NCBI GenBank assembly: GCA_026003195.1
Contig: BPGU01000001.1
Location: 791,398-855,397 of the forward strand
Length of the DNA: 64,000 bases
Reading direction: 5' to 3'
Source of the DNA: Armatimonadota bacterium
GTDB taxonomy: Bacteria > Armatimonadota > HRBIN16
This document shows positions 43,248 through 53,578 of the stretch, piece after piece. The notes beneath the pieces are model-generated. The model was not told where the DNA came from. It saw only the letters and a list, made by a program, of their open reading frames with translations, and made no database searches. How positions within the stretch are numbered: position 1 is the stretch's first letter; each line of letters starts with the position of its first letter. The position numbers and the translations under genes were made by a program.

Positions 43248-45833
43248 ATGCGAATTGCTGGACTGATAGCCACCGCTGCGATGGCAGCCTTGTGTACGTT
43301 TGCTCTGTCAGCCCCTCAATCCCCCATGCGGGTCGGTGCCCAGCAAGATAGCTCCCACCTTGTCGCGACGGCTCAGCTCGTCCGCCCTGCTGGGGATAGC
43401 CTGCAGTTCGGAGGAAGACCGGTGGACATAGCGCTCTCCCCGGACGGGTGCACGCTCTATGTCAAGGACAACCGCGGTATCGTGGTCGTCGATGTGGAGA
43501 CGTGGACGGTGCGACAGGAGCTTCCTGTGGGGCGTGGAGGCAGCTCCATGCAGGGGATTGCGGTCTCTCCCGATGGCAAAAGGGTATATCTCAGCAACGC
43601 TGCCAGCCAGCTGCTCGAAGCAATTGTTCAGGCGGACGGCAGCCTGCAGTGGGGCAGGCGTATGGACATGCCGCAGCCAGCGGCAGGGGGTGAAAGCTAC
43701 CCCTGCGGTATCGCTCTGAGCGCGGATGGCGGTACGGCGTATGTGGCTCTCTCACGCAACAACAGCCTCGCGGTGGTAGACCTGCAAGAAGGCAAGGTGG
43801 CTGCACAGATTCCGGTGGGCGTTGCGCCGTTTGCGGTCAAAGTGTCGGCGGATGGGCGCCGGGCGTATGTGTCCAACTGGGGCGGTCGCCATCCCCGAAC
43901 AGGAGAGAAAACCGCCCCAAGCTCAGGAACGCCTGCCCTGATAGACCCGCGCGGCGTGGCGGCAAGCGGAACCGTATCGGTGGTGGACTTGCAGACGAAA
44001 GCGGTGATCGCGGAGATAGAGGTTGGGTTGCAACCGGGCGGACTGGCTCTCGTCGAGGTGCACCACCGTCTTTATGTTGCCAACGCCAACTCCGATACGG
44101 TGAGCGTGATAGATACCGGCTCCTTGCAGGTGGTGGAGACGATTTCCGTGCGTCCTGATGCCTCTTTGCCCTTTGGCAGTATGCCCAACGCGCTTGCTCT
44201 CACGCCAGATGGAGACAGGCTGTTCGTCGCCAATGGAGGCAACAACGCGGTGGCGGTGATTCGCATCGACCACCAGCGCAGGCGGAGCAGGTTGGAGGGG
44301 TTCATTCCCGCGGGCTGGTATCCGGGCGCGGTGCTGACCGACGGCAAAAGGCTGTTTGTGGCGAACATCAAGGGGTTGGGTTCCCGCAACCGCCAGCCGG
44401 AGCAGAAGGGATGGAGCGTATACAGCTTTTTAGGTACCGTGCAGCGAGTGGATATCCCATCTCGTCCGCAGCTCGCCCGCTATACCGCGCAGGTGAAACG
44501 CGATGCCCGTGTGCCGCAGATACTGCGAGCGTGGGAGCGAGTGCAAACGGGTAAGAAGCCCGTGCCGGTGCCGGAAAGGGTGGGGGAGCCATCCGTCTTC
44601 GAGCACGTGGTGTATATCATTAAGGAGAACCGCACCTATGACCAGGTATTCGGCGCCATCGGCAAAGGGGATAGCGAACCATCGCTATGTGTCTTTGGCA
44701 GAGAGGTGACACCCAATCACCACGCGCTTGCCGAGCAGTTTGTGCTGCTGGATAACTACTACTGCAACGGCGTCAACTCGGCGGACGGACATGCATGGTC
44801 TACCGAGGGCAACGCCACCGCTTATCTAGAGCGTTCTTTCGGCGGATGGACACGCAGCTACCCCTTCGGCGATGACCCGCTATCGTACTCCTCCACCGGC
44901 TTCCTGTGGGACCATGTGCTGGCAGCCGGTCTCTCTTTCCGCAATTACGGCGAGATGGACTACGCGGAGCCTGTGCCCGCCAATGCTTCCTTCGTGGACA
45001 TCTACAGGGATTTTGTGGAGGGTAAACGTAGCATCCGCTTCACACAGAACATCGGTATAGAGAACCTGCGTCGCTACAGCTGTCGGAACTACCCGGGCTG
45101 GAACATGCGCATTCCCGATGTGCTCCGTGCGGAGGTTTTCTTGAAGGAGCTCAGGGAGTTTGAGCGCAAAGGCTACTTCCCGAATCTGGTAATAGTGTAT
45201 CTGCCTCAAGACCACACCTCCGGCACACAGCCCGGTATGCCCACGCCACGCGCCCATGTTGCGGATAACGACCTCGCACTGGGACGCATTGTGGAGGGGA
45301 TCAGTAAGAGCCGGTTCTGGCAGAAGACTTGCATCTTCGTCATCGAGGACGACCCGCAGGATGGTTTTGATCACGTGGACGGGCATCGCTCGGTGTGCTT
45401 GGTCATCAGCCCCTATACCAAACGCGGAGCAGTAGTCAGCGAGTTTTACAACCAGAGCTCGGTGCTGCATACCATCTGCCGTATTCTGGGCATTCCGCCG
45501 ATGAACCAGATGGTGGCGATGTCGCCTGTGATGACCGCCTGCTTTACGGAGAAACCTGATTTCACCCCTTATACTGCCCTGCCGAACCGTATCCCTCTGG
45601 ACGAGTTGAACCCGCCTCTCCATACCCTGAATCCACATCAGCGTCACTGGGCGGAAGCCAGCCTGCGTCTGCCGCTGGACAAGCCCGACCGTGCGGACGA
45701 AGACCTTCTCAATCGCGTCATCTGGCATGCGGTGAAGGGGGTAGAGACCCCCTATCCGGCGGAGTTCGCCGGCGCGCACGGTAAAGGTCTCGCTGCCCGA
45801 GGACTGGTATTCGCGGAGGAGGAAGAGGAGTAG
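43248..45833 (+). CDS. YVTN beta-propeller protein with phosphoesterase domain
   Basis: The 861-residue secreted protein has a signal peptide (MRIAGLIATAAMAALCTFALS), a YVTN-type seven-bladed propeller (about 50-390; PDGKRVYLSNAAS, VADGRRAYVSNWGG-like repeats) and a phosphoesterase domain of the phospholipase C/acid phosphatase family (about 460-800; FEHVVYIIKENRTYDQVFG, VLLDNYYCNGVNSADGHAW, DPQDGFDHVDGHRS). Metal-binding Glu/Asn/Asp/His are in place. Start 43248 has AAGGAG. Confidence 0.88.
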   Translation: MRIAGLIATAAMAALCTFALSAPQSPMRVGAQQDSSHLVATAQLVRPAGDSLQFGGRPVDIALSPDGCTLYVKDNRGIVVVDVETWTVRQELPVGRGGSSMQGIAVSPDGKRVYLSNAASQLLEAIVQADGSLQWGRRMDMPQPAAGGESYPCGIALSADGGTAYVALSRNNSLAVVDLQEGKVAAQIPVGVAPFAVKVSADGRRAYVSNWGGRHPRTGEKTAPSSGTPALIDPRGVAASGTVSVVDLQTKAVIAEIEVGLQPGGLALVEVHHRLYVANANSDTVSVIDTGSLQVVETISVRPDASLPFGSMPNALALTPDGDRLFVANGGNNAVAVIRIDHQRRRSRLEGFIPAGWYPGAVLTDGKRLFVANIKGLGSRNRQPEQKGWSVYSFLGTVQRVDIPSRPQLARYTAQVKRDARVPQILRAWERVQTGKKPVPVPERVGEPSVFEHVVYIIKENRTYDQVFGAIGKGDSEPSLCVFGREVTPNHHALAEQFVLLDNYYCNGVNSADGHAWSTEGNATAYLERSFGGWTRSYPFGDDPLSYSSTGFLWDHVLAAGLSFRNYGEMDYAEPVPANASFVDIYRDFVEGKRSIRFTQNIGIENLRRYSCRNYPGWNMRIPDVLRAEVFLKELREFERKGYFPNLVIVYLPQDHTSGTQPGMPTPRAHVADNDLALGRIVEGISKSRFWQKTCIFVIEDDPQDGFDHVDGHRSVCLVISPYTKRGAVVSEFYNQSSVLHTICRILGIPPMNQMVAMSPVMTACFTEKPDFTPYTALPNRIPLDELNPPLHTLNPHQRHWAEASLRLPLDKPDRADEDLLNRVIWHAVKGVETPYPAEFAGAHGKGLAARGLVFAEEEEE

Positions 45834-45874
45834 CATCCATTTTGAAAAAATCCAGAAAAACCATTCTAAACCTC

Positions 45875-45903
45875 TTGACAATCAGAGGCACTTTTGGTAT
45901 ATT
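45875..45903 (+). promoter_or_regulatory. Promoter of the GntR-LacI regulator
   Basis: TTGACA (45875-45880) and TATATT (45898-45903) are exactly 17 bases apart; the ATG follows at 45924 with AAGGAGAT. Confidence 0.8.
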
Positions 45904-45923
45904 TGGATACAAGGAGATAGGGC

Positions 45924-47111
45924 ATGAGCAGACGTGCAAGCCACAAACTGGTCTCGCCCTCTGTCGTAGTGATCGCCAACACGTTGCGCGAGCGCGTGCT
46001 GGCAGGCGAGTACAGGGACAACGGCTGGCTCCCTACCGAGCGCGAGCTGGCAGAGGAGTTCGGTGTGAGCCGTACCATCGTGCGCCGCGCGATTGAGGAA
46101 CTGGAACGCCAGGGGCTGGTGGTACGCTCCCCTCGATGTCGTCCTGTGGTCCGGCGCAACTCCGTCGGTTCCCCATCCACCGAGACGCGACGGGTGACCT
46201 TTGGTCTCTGGCTGTGGCCCAGCGCGACCTTTCCGGGTGCCTCCGCCATCCTGCGGGGAATCTACAGGACCCTCGATGCCAACCGCTATCGGCTTATCGT
46301 GGAAAGTCCGGTAGATAGCGATTGGCGAGCGGTAGTGCAGAGCGAGGTGCAGTTTCTGGAGCGGGTCACTCGCGATAAGGATGTGGCAGGCGTCATCCTC
46401 TGGTACCTCGGTGGCGAGGCGAATCTGCCAGCACTGCAGAGGGTACGCTCCGCAGGTATCCCTCTGGTATTTTTGGATCGTCGTCCGCCAGAGGGTTTCC
46501 CTGCGGACTACGTAGGGGTGGATAACCGACACGCCGCCATGCAGCTGGTGCAACACCTGATTAGCAAGGGGCATCGGGATATTGCCCACATTACCAACGT
46601 GGATAATGCGTCCACGGTGTACGAGCGGTTACAGGGTTACCGGGATGCGCTCCTGGAAGCGGGCATTCCGTTCCGCCCGGAACTGGTGTTGACAGACACC
46701 GGCCAGCCGGAGGCAGGTTATCACGACGTGTATGAAGCACTGGCGGCGCGCCTGCTGGAGCTACCCGGTCCGCCCACAGCCGTTTTCTGCGTGCACGATG
46801 TGCTGGCACTGCGGTTGATTGATGCGCTCAGAGCAAAAGGGGTGCGCGTGCCGGAGGATATGGCTGTTGCCGGGTTTGACGGACTGGAACGATGGTTACC
46901 CGGCTCGCCGTTCCTGACCACAGCGGATCAGCCTTTCGAGCGAATCGGCGAGTGGGCGGCACGACTGCTGCTGCAGAGGGTGGAGCAGGGCGACAGGGGA
47001 GCGTACCAGCACGTGCTGCTCGAAGCCCCTCTCCATATTCACGCCTCCACGCGCCAATCGCGACGCGAGGGAGAAGTGCATCTATTCCATTCAAGGAGGG
47101 AAACATCATGA
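45924..47111 (+). CDS. GntR-HTH / LacI-sensor hybrid regulator
   Basis: The 395-residue protein has a GntR-type winged HTH (about 15-75; [26 protein letters not shown]) and a LacI/periplasmic-binding-like sensor (about 90-370; [54 protein letters not shown]). This is the AraR type of sugar regulator. Its last bases overlap the start of the prepilin (ATGA), so both come from one mRNA. Confidence 0.9.
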   Translation: MSRRASHKLVSPSVVVIANTLRERVLAGEYRDNGWLPTERELAEEFGVSRTIVRRAIEELERQGLVVRSPRCRPVVRRNSVGSPSTETRRVTFGLWLWPSATFPGASAILRGIYRTLDANRYRLIVESPVDSDWRAVVQSEVQFLERVTRDKDVAGVILWYLGGEANLPALQRVRSAGIPLVFLDRRPPEGFPADYVGVDNRHAAMQLVQHLISKGHRDIAHITNVDNASTVYERLQGYRDALLEAGIPFRPELVLTDTGQPEAGYHDVYEALAARLLELPGPPTAVFCVHDVLALRLIDALRAKGVRVPEDMAVAGFDGLERWLPGSPFLTTADQPFERIGEWAARLLLQRVEQGDRGAYQHVLLEAPLHIHASTRQSRREGEVHLFHSRRETS

Positions 47112-47887
47112 AACGGCACGCTTTTACTCTGATCGAGCTGCTGGTGGTCATCGCGATCATCGCGATACTGGCAGCCATCCTGTTCCCCGTCTTCGCACAG
47201 GCACGGGAAAAGGCGCGCCAGGCAAGCTGTACCAGCAACCTGAAGCAGATCGGTCTCGCCATGCGCATGTACATGGACGACTATGACCAGACGGTTGTGC
47301 CGGGGTACCGCTACCTGGACGATGCCCTCACCCAGATCCTGTGGTACATCGACCTGCTGGACCCGTATGTGAAGAACGCGGGTATCTGGAAGTGTCCTAG
47401 CCGATCGAACTACACCGAGTGGAATCGGGGGTTCTTGCCTGAGGGCGAGGGACCCAATAAGCGGCGACTGTACTGGTCGTACTCCTTCAACAACACGTGG
47501 AACTGCTGTGGCATTCCCAGCGACCGCCCCGAGGCGCAGAACTTCACCGGCGACCCGCTGGGGCGCTACATCCCCTATCCGCAGGAAGCTGCTTTCGCGG
47601 AACCTGCCAAATTGCTGACGGTGATGGATGGATGCACCATGCAAATCTGGGCAGCGGCGTATCCCTCGCCGTTCCTGGGGGCGGACACCTGGCATGGTTT
47701 CGACTATCTCGCCGGTGGTGAGCGACAGAGCTCCGCATGGGGACGGTGCAAGGCTTCTGTGCGCCTCGCCCATAACGACATGTTCAACGTGCTCTTCATG
47801 GACGGGCACGTGAAGTCGCTGCGCGAGACCACCTTTGAGATGTGGAACGCTCGCCCGGGCAATACCTACACCTGGGTAATGCGCTAA
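47108..47887 (+). CDS. DUF1559-type prepilin-like protein
   Basis: The 259-residue protein has [28 protein letters not shown] at the start, [30 protein letters not shown] and [16 protein letters not shown] at the end. It is translated after a four-base overlap with the GntR-LacI regulator and ends before a hairpin. Confidence 0.9.
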   Translation: MKRHAFTLIELLVVIAIIAILAAILFPVFAQAREKARQASCTSNLKQIGLAMRMYMDDYDQTVVPGYRYLDDALTQILWYIDLLDPYVKNAGIWKCPSRSNYTEWNRGFLPEGEGPNKRRLYWSYSFNNTWNCCGIPSDRPEAQNFTGDPLGRYIPYPQEAAFAEPAKLLTVMDGCTMQIWAAAYPSPFLGADTWHGFDYLAGGERQSSAWGRCKASVRLAHNDMFNVLFMDGHVKSLRETTFEMWNARPGNTYTWVMR

Positions 47888-47895
47888 AAGGTACT

Positions 47896-47927
47896 CCGGG
47901 GGCACCGGTTGGTGCCCTCGGTATTTT
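47896..47927 (+). terminator. Hairpin after prepilin
   Basis: GGGGGCACC and GGTGCCCTC pair around GGTT and are followed by GGTATTTTCC. It could act as an attenuator before the small gene at 47953. Confidence 0.55.
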
Positions 47928-47952
47928 CCAAATATAGGGAGGTGTATCCACA

Positions 47953-48177
47953 GTGAAGAAGGAAGTGAGCCCGGCATTGGTGATCGCCGTTGTAGTGATT
48001 GTGCTGGCGATAGTGGCGTACTTCTACTACAGTAAAACCGCTACGCCGCCTCCACAGGAAGCTAGCGTGTTCGGTGCAGATGCACCGGGTGGAGGACGGG
48101 ATGGTGCAGGTGGCCCGGGCATGACGCCTGATGTGATGCCGCGCGCACCTCAACAAGCACCGATGGCTCCCCGATAG
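47953..48177 (+). CDS. Small single-pass membrane protein paired with a prepilin
   Basis: The GTG start gives 74 residues: head KKEVSP, membrane helix ALVIAVVVIVLAIVAYFYY and a Pro/Gly-rich tail (GGGRDGAGGPGMTPDVMP). It is the counterpart of 42970-43152 after another DUF1559 protein. GGGAGGTG precedes the start. Confidence 0.6.
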   Translation: MKKEVSPALVIAVVVIVLAIVAYFYYSKTATPPPQEASVFGADAPGGGRDGAGGPGMTPDVMPRAPQQAPMAPR

Positions 48178-48222
48178 AGAGTTTTTCATGACTTCGCGAT
48201 CAGGGTAAAGCCACGGCGAGAA

Positions 48223-48265
48223 ACCGGTGGACCTCAGGCTCCTTTCCAGTGTCCACCGGTTTTTT

Positions 48266-48267
<2 letters not shown>
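48223..48267 (+). terminator. Strong terminator between the small gene and uvrB
   Basis: ACCGGTGGAC (48223-48232) pairs perfectly with GTCCACCGGT (48251-48260), followed by eight T. It overlaps the uvrB stop and may work in both directions. Confidence 0.9.
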
Positions 48268-50263
<1,996 letters not shown>

Positions 50264-50364
50264 CCTGCCTCGCCTCCCTAACAGGCAGTATACCTGAGGG
50301 AGAGAACAGGGGGCAAGGGAGGGGTGATGAATCTGCAGATTCGACGAGGCATCTCCAGATGCCG

Positions 50365-50790
50365 TTAGGGTGAGATGGTTCCTGAGTCGCCTTCCTGCAG
50401 GTAGTTTTCTACCAGAGGACGAAGAGCCTCCAGAAACCGCTCGGCTTGCGCAATCGCTTCTTCGGCGTCTTCACTGCTCAAAAAGCCCGCGTCCGAGTAG
50501 TCTGCACTCATGCGGTCGTCCAGCCTGCGGGTAAACAGCCGACCTACCTCTTGCGGGAGCCTCCCTGTTCGGATAAAGTAAAGCCCCAGCATGGTACGCA
50601 CGCCTTCATGGGTACGGGGTTCTGCTCCCTCGGTAAGCAGCAGGGCACGCGCTGCCCAAAGCGTGGCGTAGTACGCTACCGACACGGCTTCCTCGTAGAA
50701 CCCCTGCTGGTACAGCAGACGCGCCGCCTTTAACCGCTCTTCCCCTTTATCCCAGAAGGTTCGAACGCGCTGCCGAACGATAGGCTCCAC
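50365..50790 (-). CDS. HEPN-domain protein (HEPN/MNT pair)
   Basis: The 141-residue protein fits the HEPN family: [41 protein letters not shown] and [13 protein letters not shown]. Partners of MNT nucleotidyltransferases of this type are RNases in some toxin-antitoxin systems; a clear RxxxxH was not found, so toxicity is open. It starts 61 bases inside the MNT gene. Confidence 0.82.
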   Translation of the reverse strand: MEPIVRQRVRTFWDKGEERLKAARLLYQQGFYEEAVSVAYYATLWAARALLLTEGAEPRTHEGVRTMLGLYFIRTGRLPQEVGRLFTRRLDDRMSADYSDAGFLSSEDAEEAIAQAERFLEALRPLVENYLQEGDSGTISP

Positions 50791-51128
50791 AACAAGTAGC
50801 CCTCCTCCTCTGCATCCCGCAACACCCGTTCACCTCGACTGCGAGCGACTGCGTATTGCTCCCTTGTCCGTATCAGCAGCGAGATAGCGCGCAGTGTTTC
50901 CAGCTCCACCTCCTGCACCGCCCGGTACAGCCGGTCTACCGTTTCGGCGTCCTTTTCCGAAAGCACCACCAAAAGGTCGTAGTCCGAGTCTGGACGGTGG
51001 TCACCGCGCGCCCGCGAGCCGTACAGCACCACCATCTCCGGCGGACGAGGCAACTGCTGCACCTTCTCGACAAACAGGCGCAGGGCGCGGTCCCTCTGCA
51101 ATCTCGGTGGAAGCGGACGGGTGTTCAT
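50730..51128 (-). CDS. MNT-type nucleotidyltransferase (antitoxin-like)
   Basis: The 132-residue protein has the minimal nucleotidyltransferase motif VVLYGSRARGDHRPDSDYDLLVV (Gly-Ser, Asp-x-Asp). In HEPN/MNT modules it AMPylates or otherwise neutralises the HEPN partner. ATG 51128 was chosen over upstream in-frame codons because it gives the usual length. Confidence 0.85.
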   Translation of the reverse strand: MNTRPLPPRLQRDRALRLFVEKVQQLPRPPEMVVLYGSRARGDHRPDSDYDLLVVLSEKDAETVDRLYRAVQEVELETLRAISLLIRTREQYAVARSRGERVLRDAEEEGYLLWSLSFGSAFEPSGIKGKSG

Positions 51129-51303
51129 GATTTCATTGTACCACACGCCTGCGTGGTATACTATCCACCATCCCGCAGGACTCGGCAACGACAACAGTGA
51201 ATTCTGTTTCCACAAAAGGTCAGAATAAAGGAGAACAAATGGCAACGGTTGTGAGCAAGTACGACCCTTCAGGCGCGGGACAACACGTCACCGGAGCAGT
51301 AAC

Positions 51304-52197
51304 GTGAAACTCATCGAGGGAACCTTTTTGCAGTTTCAGGCGGGCATGCGTGAGGTCAGCCCGGCGCAGTGGGCGCAAGAACTGGACGCCATGCGCACGG
51401 TGAAGATACACACGATCATCCTGCAGTGGACACAGGCGGACGGTCAGAACCTGTTCGAACCCCCGGACCCATTTCCGGCGATACTGGAGCTGGCGCACCA
51501 GCGGCGCATAAAGTTCATTTTCGGATTGAGGCACGATAGTCGCTGGTGGCGCGAGTGGGGCAATGTCGAATATCTGCGGGAAGAAGCACGGGAAAGCGCG
51601 GCTCTCGCGCGAGAGGTGTACCGTCGCTACGGCAAACATCCTGCCTTCGCAGGGTTCTACATCCCCTATGAGCTGTGGGATGGCTCGTTCACGGACGCTC
51701 AGCTGAAGAGCCTGCGAGAATTGCTTCACGCCGTCGGCACCGTCTGTCGGCAGCTTGCGCCCAACAAGCCAGTGTTTCTCGCGCCCTTCTTTGCGGGCTT
51801 GCTCTCGCCCGAGCGGTTCGAGCAACTGTGGCTGAAATTGCTGCAGGGTAGACCTGTGGACGTGGTTGCGTTGCAGGACGGGGTGGGGGCGCGCGGCTGG
51901 GATGACCAGGTTGAAGAGCGCGTCGTACCGTACTTCGCAGCGATGCAGCGGGCTTGTCGCCAGCAGGGTGTGAAGCTCTGGTGCGACCTGGAGTGCTTTC
52001 GTCTGACGAACGCAAACCCTGCACGTCCCCAGTTTGCTCCTGCATCAGCGGAGCGCGTGATGCGGCAGCTCCGGGTGGTCTCTCCCTACGTGGAGCGGGT
52101 GGTCATCTTCGATTTCTACCACTATATGAGCCCCTACCGGGGTGAGGCACACAAGGCGCTCTACGAGGGATATCTGAAGGCGATCAGCAAGGAGTAA
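51304..52197 (+). CDS. DUF4434-type TIM-barrel protein
   Basis: The 297-residue protein starts MKLIEGTFLQFQ and contains ELDAMRTVKIHTIILQWTQ, YGKHPAFAGFYIPYELWDG, KPVFLAPFF, DVVALQDGVGARGW and GVKLWCDLECF, as in DUF4434 glycosidase-like barrels. It has no signal peptide. Glu in IPYELWDG and DLE are candidate catalytic residues. Function not established. Confidence 0.75.
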   Translation: MKLIEGTFLQFQAGMREVSPAQWAQELDAMRTVKIHTIILQWTQADGQNLFEPPDPFPAILELAHQRRIKFIFGLRHDSRWWREWGNVEYLREEARESAALAREVYRRYGKHPAFAGFYIPYELWDGSFTDAQLKSLRELLHAVGTVCRQLAPNKPVFLAPFFAGLLSPERFEQLWLKLLQGRPVDVVALQDGVGARGWDDQVEERVVPYFAAMQRACRQQGVKLWCDLECFRLTNANPARPQFAPASAERVMRQLRVVSPYVERVVIFDFYHYMSPYRGEAHKALYEGYLKAISKE

Positions 52198-52211
52198 TCT
52201 TCAGAGCTGTC

Positions 52212-52300
52212 TGTGTCGTTGCGATCTTCGCGGGGGCGAAACAATCCCCCTTCGGCAAAGAGGGGATTGCCTTGGGTGCTGTTGCCCCTCGCAATGACAC
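52212..52300. repeat. MITE-like intergenic repeat with inverted ends
   Basis: TGTGTCGTTGCGA at 52212 and TCGCAATGACAC at 52289-52300 are imperfect inverted ends around internal arms (GGGGCGAAACAATCC / GGGGATTGCC). Similar CATTGCGAGG...CAATCCC repeats are widespread in bacterial intergenic space. A further hairpin GGGTATGC/GCATACCC follows at 52314. No gene in 52198-52402. Confidence 0.6.
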
Positions 52301-52402
52301 GCACGCTAGGCGGGTATGCCTTGAGCATACCCGCAGGTGCTGTGACACCCCCACAAAGACACGAACGGCTCGGGGTGCATGCCTCCTTTGGATACCCCCG
52401 AG

Positions 52403-53407
52403 TTATTTCGCCTTTACGACTTGCTCCGTCTGCTGCACGAGGGGCAGGAGCTTGGCATCGATATCTGCCTCGTCCGTTCCCACGTCTGCCTTGAAGAGGA
52501 ACCAGTGTTCCACGTGCTCTACAGAGCCTCCTGCGGGTATCTTGCTCAGCGGTCCCAGCGTCTCCATTTCCAGCATGTCTGCATTGGTAAAGGTCTCCGT
52601 ATTGCAGCCATAGTCTGGGTAGGTCGCGGTGGGGTCATAGCCGTAGCGCTTCAGGAACACCTCGCCGTTCAGCACATACGCCGCCCAGCCCTGCTTGTTC
52701 AGCATCCCCACTTTTTGCTTGCCCTTGTCGTCTTTGGGGACAGTTGGGTCCTGTTTGAGCTGGATATAGCGGGTGCCCCATATCCAGCGCGGATCGCGCA
52801 TGTTTGTGTAGTGCCACAACACCAGCGCGCGAGCGGGCAATAGATATTCGGAATGCGGGATGTAAGGCTCCTGAGGGAAGATCGCTCGTCCTCCCGGAGC
52901 CATTACCGTCAGGCACCAGGGTGCCGCTTCGATGTCCCACAGGTTTTTATTCGTTAGCCGGTGCACCAATTTCACGGAGTTCCCCTCTGGCGACAGGGTG
53001 ATCTCTATCTGTTTCTGAATACCTGTGGAAGGTTCCACCGGCTGGGTGAGAGTAAGCGTTTTGCCGTCCCAGGCGTACTGCACCGGGTCGTTGTCCGGGG
53101 CGTAGGTACGGGGCATCTGCTCTGGAGCGTGCCACAACCTGTGCCCGCCGTACGAACGCCACTCGCTGCCGCCGGTCTTGCCGAGTTCCTCCTTCACCTC
53201 GTGGAACAGATTCTGCCCGCCAACGAAGCCGCACCGGATAACGCGCGGACCCACATCGGTGGTGATGATGATCTCCATTTGTCCGTTGCTCAAGCGTAGA
53301 CAGTTTTGCCAGCCTCCATAACGCACTTTCTCCTGAAACTGCAATTGCCCTGCAGACGCTGCAGAGAGCAGAGCAGGGATAAACAAACCCACCGTTCGCC
53401 AGCTCAT
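52403..53407 (-). CDS. Secreted DUF4380-like (galactose mutarotase-like) protein
   Basis: The 334-residue protein has a signal peptide (MSWRTVGLFIPALLSAASA) and a beta-rich domain: CLRLSNGQMEIIITTDVGPRVIRCGFVGGQNLFHEV, GGHRLWHAPEQMPRTYAPDN and FPQEPYIPHSEYLLPARALVLW. This resembles DUF4380 and aldose-epimerase-like folds. Carbohydrate binding is likely; enzyme activity cannot be told. Confidence 0.65.
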   Translation of the reverse strand: MSWRTVGLFIPALLSAASAGQLQFQEKVRYGGWQNCLRLSNGQMEIIITTDVGPRVIRCGFVGGQNLFHEVKEELGKTGGSEWRSYGGHRLWHAPEQMPRTYAPDNDPVQYAWDGKTLTLTQPVEPSTGIQKQIEITLSPEGNSVKLVHRLTNKNLWDIEAAPWCLTVMAPGGRAIFPQEPYIPHSEYLLPARALVLWHYTNMRDPRWIWGTRYIQLKQDPTVPKDDKGKQKVGMLNKQGWAAYVLNGEVFLKRYGYDPTATYPDYGCNTETFTNADMLEMETLGPLSKIPAGGSVEHVEHWFLFKADVGTDEADIDAKLLPLVQQTEQVVKAK

Positions 53408-53518
53408 GGCGATGACACCTCCTTCTTTCCATCTTTCTCCGCAGGCACATTCGCGCTGGAGAGAAGGGGTTCCTGCTCGGAAAGGGTCTCTTCCGGGCAG
53501 ACCTGCGTGTCCTACCAG

Positions 53519-53547
53519 TTGCCCCAAGTCTCGGTGTCTGCTACAAT
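53519..53547 (+). promoter_or_regulatory. Promoter of the GHL10 gene
   Basis: TTGCCC (53519-53524) and TACAAT (53542-53547), spacing 17, with GGAGG before the ATG at 53579. Confidence 0.6.
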
Positions 53548-53578
53548 AAGGATGCTATTTCTCGGCTGGAGGATGATC

